Assembly (NCBI RefSeq): GCF_003815975.1
Contig: NZ_CP033932.1
Coordinates: 372,001-436,000 of the forward strand
From: Chryseobacterium bernardetii
GTDB taxonomy: Bacteria > Bacteroidota > Bacteroidia > Flavobacteriales > Weeksellaceae
Length of the DNA stretch: 64,000 nucleotides
Reading direction: 5' to 3'
Part shown: piece after piece, positions 52,922 to 61,967 of the stretch
How the letters are laid out: each line of letters opens with the position of its first letter
Position numbering within the stretch: position 1 is the first letter of the stretch
Made by a program: the position numbers and the translations under genes
Notes under the pieces: model-generated
What the model was told of the DNA's origin: nothing
Database searches by the model: none
The model's input: only the letters and a program-made list of their open reading frames with translations

Positions 52922-53625
52922 AACAGCAATTAAAAAAATGGATTCCTTATTCATGGAAACTGCAGATAAAACTTGTGCAGCAGTATTTCAATGAACAAAG
53001 AAGCAATTATGCTTATCCCAGGGAATATCGTTCAGAAAATGTTGGAAAATATTCTATTAAACTCCGGCAGACTATTAAAAACGGAAGTTTTCATCATAAT
53101 AAAATTCACAATTTAAAAGTTGTAGGCAGTAAGATCAATCATCTGGTCATTCATTCCGGTGAAGTATTCTCATTCTGGAAAATGATTGGGAGGCCGAGTG
53201 CAAAGAATAATTTCAAGGAAGGGCGGAACCTCATCAATAACACAATTTCAAGTGATTTTGGCGGCGGAATCTGCCAGTTCTCTTCTATCTTATATCATCT
53301 GGCCCTTCAATCCGGACTGAAAATCCTGGAAAGGTATCCGCATTCTATGGATATTTACAAGGAAGAGGAACGTTTTACTCCTTTGGGTGCAGACTGTACT
53401 GTTGTTTATGGCTACAAAGATCTTAAGATTCAGAATTTATTTCCGTTTCCTGTTCAGTTTAAATGCGAGGTAGATGATAATGAAGTTCATATGAGCCTGA
53501 TCTCTCCCGAAGAAATCGTTTTAAACGAAATTGAGTTTAAATACCAGGAAATTGAAAAAGGAGTCTGGGTAGAAACAGTTAGCAATAGCCAAACTTTGTT
53601 TAAAAATTTTTATATTCGTTTATGA
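52918..53625 (+). CDS. VanW-family protein
   Basis: 235 residues from the ATG at 52918 (MKQQLKKWIPYSWKLQIKLV). The VanW domain covers most of it: LVIHSGEVFSFWKMIGRPSA, FKEGRNLINNTISSDFGGGI and CQFSSILYHLALQSGLKIL with the conserved GGGxCQ-S-S and HSMD (PHSMDIY) residues. VanW occurs in vancomycin-resistance clusters and in many other bacteria, but its activity is unknown. No signal peptide is seen. It is coupled to genes on both sides by 4-base overlaps. Confidence 0.9.
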   Translation: MKQQLKKWIPYSWKLQIKLVQQYFNEQRSNYAYPREYRSENVGKYSIKLRQTIKNGSFHHNKIHNLKVVGSKINHLVIHSGEVFSFWKMIGRPSAKNNFKEGRNLINNTISSDFGGGICQFSSILYHLALQSGLKILERYPHSMDIYKEEERFTPLGADCTVVYGYKDLKIQNLFPFPVQFKCEVDDNEVHMSLISPEEIVLNEIEFKYQEIEKGVWVETVSNSQTLFKNFYIRL

Positions 53626-54215
53626 ATTATCTGGCTCATTCCTTTCTCACGTTCACTGACGGGCAAATTGTTGGCCAATTTTTGGAAGATTTTATCCGAA
53701 ACAGGGACCGTTTTTCTTTCCCTAAGGATATTAAGGATGGTATTACATTACACAGAGCTATTGATACTTTCACAGACTCCCACCCTGCCATTCATGAAGC
53801 TAAAAAAGTTTTCGCTCCTTTGGTAAGACTTTATGCCGGAGCATTTGTGGATGTCTCTATGGATTATTTTGTAGCTAATGATCTTTCTCTAAATTCTCTT
53901 GCGGAATGGAAAGCTCATTCTTTACGGGTTTACAGAATTTTAAATGAAAATAACGAATGGCTCCCTGAAAATTTCAAAAGTATGCTGGTTAAAATGGAAC
54001 AGGATGACTGGCTTTATAATTACCGCGAAAACTGGGGAATTAAATTCAGCATTCAAAATGTATTAAACAAAGCGAAGTACCTGGATAAAGACATTCCTGT
54101 TTTTGAAGCTTTTTTAAACAATAAAGCATTCCTGCAGGAATGCTATAATGATTTTTTTCCGGATCTACTGGCTCATGCAAAAGGGATTAATACCCTTCTT
54201 CAGCTTGAAAATTAA
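53622..54215 (+). CDS. ACP phosphodiesterase-like protein (AcpH, DUF479)
   Basis: 197 residues starting MNYLAHSFLTFTDGQIVGQF, the diagnostic start of the AcpH family. Other conserved parts are GDF-type FLEDFIRNRDRF, GITLHRAIDTFTDSHP and FVDVSMDYFVANDL, whose Asp and His residues belong to an HD-like metal site. AcpH of E. coli removes the phosphopantetheine from acyl carrier protein. Activity here is inferred. The start overlaps the VanW stop by four bases, making it the last gene of this cluster. Confidence 0.85.
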   Translation: MNYLAHSFLTFTDGQIVGQFLEDFIRNRDRFSFPKDIKDGITLHRAIDTFTDSHPAIHEAKKVFAPLVRLYAGAFVDVSMDYFVANDLSLNSLAEWKAHSLRVYRILNENNEWLPENFKSMLVKMEQDDWLYNYRENWGIKFSIQNVLNKAKYLDKDIPVFEAFLNNKAFLQECYNDFFPDLLAHAKGINTLLQLEN

Positions 54216-54733
54216 AACTGTTTATAAAGGTAACGGTTCGGATAGATTAATTTTTCACTCTTCCTGTCTCCGTTTACAATGATGTGAACTATATTGATCT
54301 GGTCATCAAAAAGATTGTACAGGAAACTCACCGCTGCTTCTACTTTTTTAGGATTGGAAACAGGTTCTGATTCGAGATAGACATTTACAGATTCATGATC
54401 TTCCTCGTAACCTATATAGTTTACTTTAAGAAATTTGTTATCTGTCTTTAATTTAAAATATTCCTGGCTATATTTAGAAAGCGCTTCATTCAATTTTGCC
54501 TTGTACTTCTCATCATTAAAATGAAAAGTTCCGCCATACTTCTTCCCAAGCCCATTTTCAAGGTCATCCAGAAAAAACCGGCCTGTTACTTCAAAGGTTT
54601 TGGACTTAGAGCTATAGCTGATCTCTACAGATCCTACATGATAGGGATGCAAGTTCTCCTTATTTACTTTTATAAAGCTTTGAAAAATAACCGTTAATGG
54701 GAGAAGTAATATTAAAAAAAATTTACGTGACAT
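54212..54733 (-). CDS. DUF6702-like exported protein
   Basis: 173 residues with a signal sequence (MSRKFFLILLLPLTVIFQSF). The start of the mature part, HPYHVGSVEISYSSKSKTFE, and the pattern of charged strands resemble DUF6702, a family of unknown function in Bacteroidota. It overlaps the AcpH-like stop region by four bases on the opposite strand. In relatives I recall this family next to M1 peptidases and HupE/UreJ genes, which here lie 3.5 kb away beyond a subtilase gene. Confidence 0.65.
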   Translation of the reverse strand: MSRKFFLILLLPLTVIFQSFIKVNKENLHPYHVGSVEISYSSKSKTFEVTGRFFLDDLENGLGKKYGGTFHFNDEKYKAKLNEALSKYSQEYFKLKTDNKFLKVNYIGYEEDHESVNVYLESEPVSNPKKVEAAVSFLYNLFDDQINIVHIIVNGDRKSEKLIYPNRYLYKQF

Positions 54734-54750
54734 GATTTCTTTTCTAGTGA

Positions 54751-54758
54751 CAAATATA
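54751..54758 (-). promoter_or_regulatory. -7 box of the DUF6702-like gene
   Basis: TATATTTG on the reverse strand, 17 bases upstream of the ATG at 54733, directly after the subtilase terminator. Confidence 0.55.
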
Positions 54759-54792
54759 AAAAAAGCAACAGTTATAAAACTGCTGCTTTTTA
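54759..54792 (-). terminator. Terminator of the subtilase gene
   Basis: On the reverse strand AGCAGCAGTT pairs with AACTGTTGCT (one G-T pair) around TTAT and is followed by seven T. Confidence 0.85.
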
Positions 54793-54815
54793 ATGTATAT
54801 TTTAAGCGATTATAA

Positions 54816-57800
54816 TTATTCTTTAACTACTTTTTTAGTAATTGTAGTATCATTTAGTTTAATATTAAACATGTATACTCCTTTTACCAATGATGAAACA
54901 TCCATTCTATTTGAGCTGGAGTTCATTGTTTCTGTTTTAATCAGTTTTCCTGAAGCATCGTAAATAGTTACTGTACCTTTAGAATATCCTCCTAATGAAA
55001 TATTTACTATATCTTTAGCCGGGTTTGGTGTAATGCTTACTCCAGCATTCAGTTTTGTTACCTCACCTGTACCTAAAGTTGCATTTGTTTTAACAAAATA
55101 TCCCCCGAAACCATTAGTCTGGAAACTTACTTCCCAATATTGATAGGTATTGTTCCAAACAATATCTGCGACATTAGGAGTAATAACAGTTGGTGTACCT
55201 CCATAAGAAGCTACGGTTCCTACATTTCCAGCACTTGTTCCTGCATATTTCTCAATAACCAGATTAGATTTATTGGCATCATCAGTAGGTGAAGTGGGAA
55301 GCTTAATACCACTTGTTGCATTATAAGCATCAAAATCTGCCTGTTTAAAATATAATGTTACTTTTCCTGTGGCAGTAGCAGCGTCAGCAGCAGGATTAAT
55401 CTCATATCTTCTTGCAACATAATTAGGCTGAACATTATCAACCCATACTTTTGAAGTAATATTTCCTGTTACAGTACTTGCGGCTTCTTTTTCCACTCTT
55501 GAAATTAATTGGCAAGCATTGGTAAAATAATTATAACCTGCAGCAATGTCACCTGCTTTTGTCTGATTAGAAGTTGCCAGGTTTTTCACCTCAGCTATAT
55601 TTTCATAAACAAGAGCTCTCATCTTAAGATCAAAAGTTCTTGCAGTCCAGTTTGTACCATCCGTTGATGTTTTACTGCGCCCGCTCAATGCAGTGGCCTC
55701 ATTTTTCATCGCTACAGTTCCGCCTATACCGTTGACCACGATATAGAAATCTTTACCTGTCACCGCCTGAATATTTAAGCTGGATAAATCAACATAGTTC
55801 CAAGTAAATCTTTGTATATTGGTATCCCATGATGAAATCGTTTTTGTAGCAACAATATCTCCCGGGTCTCCATTGGCATTCACTTTTCTAACCTGAATAT
55901 CTACAGCCTGATTGGCAGGAATTACCCCTGAACCTGTCGTAAATGACACTCCTCCCAATTTACCCGTTAATGTTGGTGTGTAACGGACTGCCAGCGCTGC
56001 ATTACTGAAAGTAGTATTAGATTCTGCATTAATGGTGATATTAGGTTCATCATAAGTAACAGTCTCGAAATTAGATGCTACACACCCTACTTCAGCAGTA
56101 ACAGCTTTATAAATATCTAACTTTCCATATCCCCATCTTACATTGGGAACATTTCCTGTTGCATCATCTTTTCTTGCATTAGAAGTAAGGCGAGATTTAA
56201 CCTGTGCTGCCGTCAAGGTTGGATTCGCCTGAAGCAATAGCCCTACCGCTCCGGCAACTCCCGGAGAAGACATACTGGTCCCCTGGTTCATCACATAATA
56301 ATTGGTGTTTTCAATAATATTTGTGGCTGCAGGTGCAGAATTACTGGATCTCGCAGAAATTACAGCCTGTCCTGAAGCTGTAATATCCGGTTTCTGGAAA
56401 TTATCCACTCTAGGTCCCTGCGCACTAAACGGAGAGATCATTTCCTGTGGAGTATTAGGATACCCATACGCTCCTAATGCTGTCATCCAGCTGACTCTGC
56501 CCAAATAAGAAGCTACCGTAATGGCACTGGTTGCGTTCCCCGGAGATCCTACAATATATTCATTATCCCCATTTTGCAAAGTAGTTCCCAATCCTTGGTT
56601 ATAAAGCCAACCATGTGTAGTAATAGGCTGTGTTCCGTTATTTGTAATTTCCAACGTATAATTTCCCTGACAGTTCGTTGTAGACCCCGGAACTCTGCTT
56701 ACTACTAGCTGGACATAACGTTTGTTATTATCACTTCCCCAATAATTGTACATTGTTGCTGTTAGTCCACCGCCTAATATACTGTGAGTAGTATTGGTAC
56801 TTATATTTTGTATATACTGCTGGCCATCCGGTGCAGTTAACTTTGCTGTAACCGGTGAGTTATCATTAGCATACATGATAAAACTAAATATCGATGCTGC
56901 TGAAGTGTCACTACCAACCGTAAAAGTATAAGACTGCGCTGCACCAGCGGCTATATCTACTTTCCTATGAAGCTTGATTCCATAATCATTACCGGCAGAA
57001 ATAACAACAACTCTTCCGGGGGCTGATGAAGTGAAATTATCTACAGCTACCTCATGAGAAGACGTTCCATCGTGAGCGCTGTTCTGCCCGCCAATACTCA
57101 TGTTAACAACAATTGGTTTATTCAATGCTGTTGCAACATTTTTAAAATACGTTAAGGCATTAATAGTATTGGTTGTAGGAAAAGATCCATTTCCTCCTTT
57201 TACAAAGACTATATCTGCTTCAGAGGAAAATCCTTTATGTCTTTTGTTAGCGAAACCTACTCCATTTCCGGCAACAGTTCCTGCCACATGGGTTCCATGT
57301 CCATTTGTATCTGTCTCGCGAACAAAATTGGTAGGAGTACCATCCAATTCATCTTCAATATGTGCTCTTGTATACTCTACACCCATTGTAAATCCTGCTG
57401 GTGAAGTCTCAGCACCTTGAGGGGTCAAAGTCTGGTCCCAAATTGAAACAATTCTACTTTTAGTCTGATCATTAACCTGTCTGAAATCCGGATGTTTCCA
57501 GTCTATTCCCGAATCAAAGATTCCTACAAGAACTCCTGTTCCGTTATAAGCTGTATTATTGAAAACCCCATCCTGTAAAAGGCTTGCTCCAGACTGGGCT
57601 CTGCTTACGTCATTATGAAGTTCATCAAATGTAGGCCCCATAACAGATGTTACATAAGGAAGTTCCATAAGCCTCTCAATATCTTCAAGGCTCACGAGTG
57701 CAGTTGAAAAAGTAGGCAACTGGCTCTGTACCAAAAATCCATCGGATTTAAGTTTTTCAGGATTTTTAGTATAAATAATGCAGGAATACATTGTTTGTGC

Positions 57801-58049
57801 TCCTTTAGAGGTAACCACCAAATGCTTATCTAATTTCATATCATCACGTTCCAAATCTTTTAAAACGTTTCCTCTATTCAGGCTCTCTTTATTTTTCAAC
57901 AAATAATCGAAGCGTGAATCAAGTTTCTGCACCTGGCCATAAAAACCATAGGAATAAAGTCCTAAGAAAGCTGCCGCAGCATTCCTAAGAAGCTTCGCTC
58001 CTCCATACGAAATGCTTACTTTTGTAGAAAGTAGTTTTTTAAAATCCAT
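54816..58049 (-). CDS. Secreted subtilisin-like serine peptidase (S8) with type IX secretion sorting domain
   Basis: 1,077 residues from the ATG at 58049 (MDFKKLLSTKVSISYGGAKL). The peptidase domain has the full triad: Asp179 in VGIFDSGIDWKHPDF, His251 in NGHGTHVAGTVAG and Ser592 in NQGTSMSSPGVAGA. A propeptide occupies about 40-150 and a 200-residue insert lies between the His and Ser. After a beta-rich region, residues ~1000-1077 are a Por-secretion (T9SS type A) domain: SITPNPAKDIVNISLGG, TVTIYDASGKLIKTE and SSLVKGVYMFNIK. It should be exported and attached to or released from the cell surface. Confidence 0.93.
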   Translation of the reverse strand: MDFKKLLSTKVSISYGGAKLLRNAAAAFLGLYSYGFYGQVQKLDSRFDYLLKNKESLNRGNVLKDLERDDMKLDKHLVVTSKGAQTMYSCIIYTKNPEKLKSDGFLVQSQLPTFSTALVSLEDIERLMELPYVTSVMGPTFDELHNDVSRAQSGASLLQDGVFNNTAYNGTGVLVGIFDSGIDWKHPDFRQVNDQTKSRIVSIWDQTLTPQGAETSPAGFTMGVEYTRAHIEDELDGTPTNFVRETDTNGHGTHVAGTVAGNGVGFANKRHKGFSSEADIVFVKGGNGSFPTTNTINALTYFKNVATALNKPIVVNMSIGGQNSAHDGTSSHEVAVDNFTSSAPGRVVVISAGNDYGIKLHRKVDIAAGAAQSYTFTVGSDTSAASIFSFIMYANDNSPVTAKLTAPDGQQYIQNISTNTTHSILGGGLTATMYNYWGSDNNKRYVQLVVSRVPGSTTNCQGNYTLEITNNGTQPITTHGWLYNQGLGTTLQNGDNEYIVGSPGNATSAITVASYLGRVSWMTALGAYGYPNTPQEMISPFSAQGPRVDNFQKPDITASGQAVISARSSNSAPAATNIIENTNYYVMNQGTSMSSPGVAGAVGLLLQANPTLTAAQVKSRLTSNARKDDATGNVPNVRWGYGKLDIYKAVTAEVGCVASNFETVTYDEPNITINAESNTTFSNAALAVRYTPTLTGKLGGVSFTTGSGVIPANQAVDIQVRKVNANGDPGDIVATKTISSWDTNIQRFTWNYVDLSSLNIQAVTGKDFYIVVNGIGGTVAMKNEATALSGRSKTSTDGTNWTARTFDLKMRALVYENIAEVKNLATSNQTKAGDIAAGYNYFTNACQLISRVEKEAASTVTGNITSKVWVDNVQPNYVARRYEINPAADAATATGKVTLYFKQADFDAYNATSGIKLPTSPTDDANKSNLVIEKYAGTSAGNVGTVASYGGTPTVITPNVADIVWNNTYQYWEVSFQTNGFGGYFVKTNATLGTGEVTKLNAGVSITPNPAKDIVNISLGGYSKGTVTIYDASGKLIKTETMNSSSNRMDVSSLVKGVYMFNIKLNDTTITKKVVKE

Positions 58050-58200
58050 TATCTTTTTTTTAATATTACAATTATACAATTTTTATTTAGAACAATAATA
58101 ATCAAAAACATTAATAGTAAATACATGTAAAAATTAAAAATCCGGATAACAATTTACTTATTTTAACAATATATATAAAAACTCAATAATCTATTATCAA

Positions 58201-58779
58201 ATGCAGGATTTTCTATTTTATTTAAACCTGGGATGGGAACATATTATTTCCCCTGATGCTTTGGATCATCAACTTTTTGTTCTGGCACTGATTGCCGTTT
58301 ATTCTTATAGTGACTGGAAAAAGATTCTGATTCTTGTAACGGCATTCACTATTGGACATTCCATTACATTAGCTTTAAGTATCCTTGATGTTTTCAGGGT
58401 GCCATCAGATTGGGTTGAGTTTTTAATTCCTTTAACCATCGTTCTGACTTCTCTGGACAATATTATTATGAAAAACCAGAAACAGACATTAATGCGAGCC
58501 AATTATTATCTTGCCCTGATTTTTGGGCTGGTTCACGGGATGGGCTTTGCCAATACAGCGAGAGTAATGATTGCTAAGAGCCAGGGCATTACGGTCCCGT
58601 TATTAGGATTTAATATTGGATTGGAATTGGGGCAGATTGTTATTGTTGGGGCAATTTTAATATTACTGTTTATTTTACTTACTGTTTTTAAGGTCAACAA
58701 AAAAGACTGGATCCTTTTTGTCTCCTCAGGAGTCTTTGCACTATCCTTAAAAATGACTTTGGAAAGAATTCCTTTCTAA
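58201..58779 (+). CDS. HupE/UreJ-like membrane protein
   Basis: 192 residues with six to seven predicted helices. The start MQDFLFYLNLGWEHIISPDA and DHQLFVLALIAVYSYSDWKK, then FTIGHSITLALSILDV and FGLVHGMGFANTARVM, carry the histidines (GWEHI, DH, GHS, HGMGFA) typical of HupE/UreJ proteins, which are linked to nickel or other metal transport. No urease or hydrogenase genes are seen, so metal identity is open. It precedes the M1 peptidase by 67 bases on the same strand. Confidence 0.82.
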   Translation: MQDFLFYLNLGWEHIISPDALDHQLFVLALIAVYSYSDWKKILILVTAFTIGHSITLALSILDVFRVPSDWVEFLIPLTIVLTSLDNIIMKNQKQTLMRANYYLALIFGLVHGMGFANTARVMIAKSQGITVPLLGFNIGLELGQIVIVGAILILLFILLTVFKVNKKDWILFVSSGVFALSLKMTLERIPF

Positions 58780-58815
58780 ACGTGAAATATTTTTATTATT
58801 TCAACAGCTTATTAT

Positions 58816-58823
58816 TATCTTTG
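58816..58823 (+). promoter_or_regulatory. -7 box of the M1 peptidase gene
   Basis: TATCTTTG matches TAnnTTTG, 23 bases upstream of the ATG at 58847. It implies that the peptidase can be transcribed separately from the HupE-like gene. Confidence 0.5.
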
Positions 58824-58846
58824 GTAATTATTAAATCATTTCGGTT

Positions 58847-61231
58847 ATGAAACTAAAAGTTGTTATACTTTCACTTTCTGTATGTGCATATACAGGTTTC
58901 ACCGCACAAAATATTCAGAATAATCCGGGCAGCAATCATGGAAATAAGTTTGAACAGCTGGGAACTATTCTGCCAACACCCAATATTTACAGAACAGCTT
59001 CCGGAGCTCCAGGACACGCCTACTGGCAAAACAGGGCTGATTATAACATTACTGCCTACCTTGATGAGGATAAAAGAAATCTGAAAGGCTCAGAAACCGT
59101 TACCTATTACAATAATTCTCCTGATGAACTGGATTATATCTGGCTTCAATTAGATGAGAATGAGCATTCCAGTATAAAAAATGCAGGGTATCATAATTCT
59201 TCAGTACTTCGTCCGTCAACAACTGACCAGCAGCTTAAGCTTACGGAACTTCCTGTAAAAGATAATGGCTATGGAGTTACTCTTGAAAAAGTAACTGATG
59301 CTTCCGGAAGTCCTTTGAAATACACCGTCAATAAAACCATGATGCGTATTGACCTTCCAAAAGCTTTAAAAAAAGGGGAAAAGTTTATTTTCAAAGTAGA
59401 CTGGAACTACAATATCGGAAACCGGATGACCATGGGTGGCCGTGGCGGATACGAAAACTTCCCGGAAGATGGTAATGATTTATACACAATGGCACAGTGG
59501 TATCCAAGAATGTGTGTGTACAGTGATTTCCAGGGCTGGCAGAACCATCAGTTTACCGGAAGAGGAGAATTTGCACTGGTTTTCGGAAACTATAAAGTTA
59601 CTATGAATGTTCCTGCCGATCATATTGTAGGCGGAACAGGGGAATGTAAAAATTACGATCAGGTGTTAACTTCTGATCAACTTTCAAGATACAGAAAAGC
59701 TGAGAATGCTTCAGAACCTATTGAAATTGTAACTTTAGATGAGGCTAAAAAAGCTGAAAAAAATCATTCTAAACAAAGAAAAACATGGGTTTTTGAAGCG
59801 AATGATGTAAGGGATTTTGCATGGACTTCTTCCAGAAAATTTGTCTGGGATGGAATGCGTGTTACGATTCCTGAAAATAATAACAAAGTAATGGCCATGA
59901 GTTTTTACCCTAAGGAATCTTATGGACTCTACAGAAAGTTTTCGACAAAAGCAGTAGCTCATACCATCAAAACTTATTCGGAGTTTACAATTCCTTATCC
60001 ATATCCGGTTGCCCAATCTGTAGAAGCTGCCAACGGAATGGAATATCCAATGATCTGTTTCAATTTCGGAAGAACGGAAAAAGACGGAACTTATTCTGAA
60101 GGAACCAAAAACGGAATGATCGGAGTAATTATCCATGAGGTGGGTCACAACTTCTTCCCAATGATCATTAACTCTGATGAAAGGCAGTGGGCATGGATGG
60201 ATGAAGGATTAAATACCTTTACAGAATATCTTACAGAAGAAAAATGGGATAATAAATTTCCTTCTAAAAGAGGCCCGGCATGGACAATTGTGGATTATAT
60301 GAAGCTCCCGAAAGATCAACTGGAACCTATTATGAGCAATTCCGAAAATATTGTTCAGTATGGTCCGAATGCCTACTCAAAACCTGCTACAGGATTGAAT
60401 ATTCTTCGCGAAACCATCATGGGAAGAGAACTTTTTGATAAAGCATTCAAAACTTACGCAAAAAGATGGGCTTTTAAACATCCTGAACCTGCAGATCTTT
60501 TCCGTACTATGGAAGATGCCAGTGGTGAAGACCTTGACTGGTTCTGGAGAGGATGGTTCTACGGAACAGATCCGGTAGATATTGCCATTGATAAAGTAAC
60601 CGTTGCAACGCCTGATCTGGAAACGAATCCAAAAGTAGCCGAAGAAATAAAATATCAGGTTGATAAGCCTTTAGTAAACAGCTTTGAAGACCTTTCAAAA
60701 ATCAGAAACAGAGAAGACAAGAATATTACTTTCTATGTTGACAAGGATAAGGAAGTTCAGGACTTCTACTACCAATATGACAGAGGCCAGGAAAAGGTAA
60801 GCACTAAAGAATACACTACCAAACTGGATGCTACACTGCCTTTGGATGCTAAGGATAAAGAAAAATTCAAGAATATCACCGCATATCAGATCGACTTTTT
60901 AAACAAAGGAGGACTGGTAATGCCAATTATCCTTGAATTTACTTTTGAAGATGGCTCAAAATTATATGACAAATCTCCTGCGCAGATCTGGAGACTGAAT
61001 GAACAAAAAGTTTCCAAAACATATTACTTTGATAAGAAACTTAAGTCTATTCAGTTGGATCCAATGAGAGAAACTGCAGATATTGATACAACCAATAATG
61101 TCTGGACCAGCAACGGCTCCGGTGGTGAGACTTCCAAATTCCAGCTCTTTAAACAGAAACAGGAAGGTGCACCTGTAAGAGGAAGCTCAAACGGGAAAGT
61201 AAATCCGATGCAGGCCGCAGGAAAAATATAA
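58847..61231 (+). CDS. M1-family metallopeptidase (gluzincin aminopeptidase-like)
   Basis: 794 residues with signal peptide (MKLKVVILSLSVCAYTGFTA). After an N-terminal beta domain (RADYNITAYLDEDKRNLKGS) comes the catalytic domain: NGMEYPMICF in place of GAMEN, HEVGHNFFP at 430-438 and E453 in WMDEGLNTFTEYL. Zinc ligands are His430, His434 and Glu453, with the usual 18-residue spacing. It should cleave peptides in the periplasm or outside. The C-terminal part has no sorting domain that I can see. A convergent terminator follows. Confidence 0.93.
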   Translation: MKLKVVILSLSVCAYTGFTAQNIQNNPGSNHGNKFEQLGTILPTPNIYRTASGAPGHAYWQNRADYNITAYLDEDKRNLKGSETVTYYNNSPDELDYIWLQLDENEHSSIKNAGYHNSSVLRPSTTDQQLKLTELPVKDNGYGVTLEKVTDASGSPLKYTVNKTMMRIDLPKALKKGEKFIFKVDWNYNIGNRMTMGGRGGYENFPEDGNDLYTMAQWYPRMCVYSDFQGWQNHQFTGRGEFALVFGNYKVTMNVPADHIVGGTGECKNYDQVLTSDQLSRYRKAENASEPIEIVTLDEAKKAEKNHSKQRKTWVFEANDVRDFAWTSSRKFVWDGMRVTIPENNNKVMAMSFYPKESYGLYRKFSTKAVAHTIKTYSEFTIPYPYPVAQSVEAANGMEYPMICFNFGRTEKDGTYSEGTKNGMIGVIIHEVGHNFFPMIINSDERQWAWMDEGLNTFTEYLTEEKWDNKFPSKRGPAWTIVDYMKLPKDQLEPIMSNSENIVQYGPNAYSKPATGLNILRETIMGRELFDKAFKTYAKRWAFKHPEPADLFRTMEDASGEDLDWFWRGWFYGTDPVDIAIDKVTVATPDLETNPKVAEEIKYQVDKPLVNSFEDLSKIRNREDKNITFYVDKDKEVQDFYYQYDRGQEKVSTKEYTTKLDATLPLDAKDKEKFKNITAYQIDFLNKGGLVMPIILEFTFEDGSKLYDKSPAQIWRLNEQKVSKTYYFDKKLKSIQLDPMRETADIDTTNNVWTSNGSGGETSKFQLFKQKQEGAPVRGSSNGKVNPMQAAGKI

Positions 61232-61235
61232 CTCT

Positions 61236-61266
61236 AAAAAAGACAGCTTTAAAAGCTGTCTTTTTT
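61236..61266. terminator. Bidirectional terminator between M1 peptidase and LytTR regulator
   Basis: AAGACAGCT-TTAA-AGCTGTCTT with an A tract before and T tract after. It touches the stop codon of the LytTR gene. Confidence 0.9.
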
Positions 61267-61967
61267 CATTTATCCAAATATTCTTTCAGGTGTTGTTTAT
61301 ATGTCCTTCCCAATGGAAGCTGTTCTCCGCTTTTTAAATAGATTGTATGGGAATCATAGGAGCTTATATGGGAAGACAGTACAATATATGATTTGTGAAT
61401 TCTGATAAATCCTAAATTCTGATAATTTCCTTCAAAATTGGACATTCGCTCCAGAATCATATATTTTTTCAGATGGGTCATCAGTATTATATATTCGCCA
61501 AAGCCCTGAACCCATTTTATATCTTTAAGAAGTACTTTATTCATTATATAATTAGATTTAAACATAATGAAATCTTCCTGTTTCTTTTCTATTGCAGATT
61601 GCTTAAACTGTAAGAAATCTTTTGCTTTGTAAACTGCTCTTTTAAATGTTTCAAAATCTACCGGCTTCACAAGATAATGCACAACATCCAGCTCAAATGC
61701 CCTTACCGCGTATTGTGTTTCCAGAGTAAGAAATATGCACAAAGGATGGTAAGGCAGTTGCAGCAAAAGATCTATTCCATTGATATAAGGCATATTGATA
61801 TCCAAAATAACAAGGTCTACTCTATTCTTTTGTAAGTATTGAAGGGCCTCTTCAGGGTTCTGAAAGGTTTCCAGCAGTTCAACAGCTTCTATCTTTTCAC
61901 AATAATGCCGGATAAGTTCTAATGCGGGATATTCATCATCCACACCTACAATCGTCAGATTAGCCAT
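61266..61967 (-). CDS. LytTR-type response regulator
   Basis: 233 residues. The receiver domain has VGVDDEYPALELI, LVILDINMPYING with the phospho-acceptor Asp near 54, and VVHYLVKPVDFETF with the conserved Lys. The LytTR DNA-binding domain follows: DFIMFKSNYIMNKVLLKDIK, FIRIHKSYIVLSSHISSYDS and LPLGRTYKQHLKEYL. The ATG shares its A with the kinase stop (TAATG at 61967), so the pair is coupled. It binds DNA through the beta-type LytTR fold. Confidence 0.93.
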   Translation of the reverse strand: MANLTIVGVDDEYPALELIRHYCEKIEAVELLETFQNPEEALQYLQKNRVDLVILDINMPYINGIDLLLQLPYHPLCIFLTLETQYAVRAFELDVVHYLVKPVDFETFKRAVYKAKDFLQFKQSAIEKKQEDFIMFKSNYIMNKVLLKDIKWVQGFGEYIILMTHLKKYMILERMSNFEGNYQNLGFIRIHKSYIVLSSHISSYDSHTIYLKSGEQLPLGRTYKQHLKEYLDK

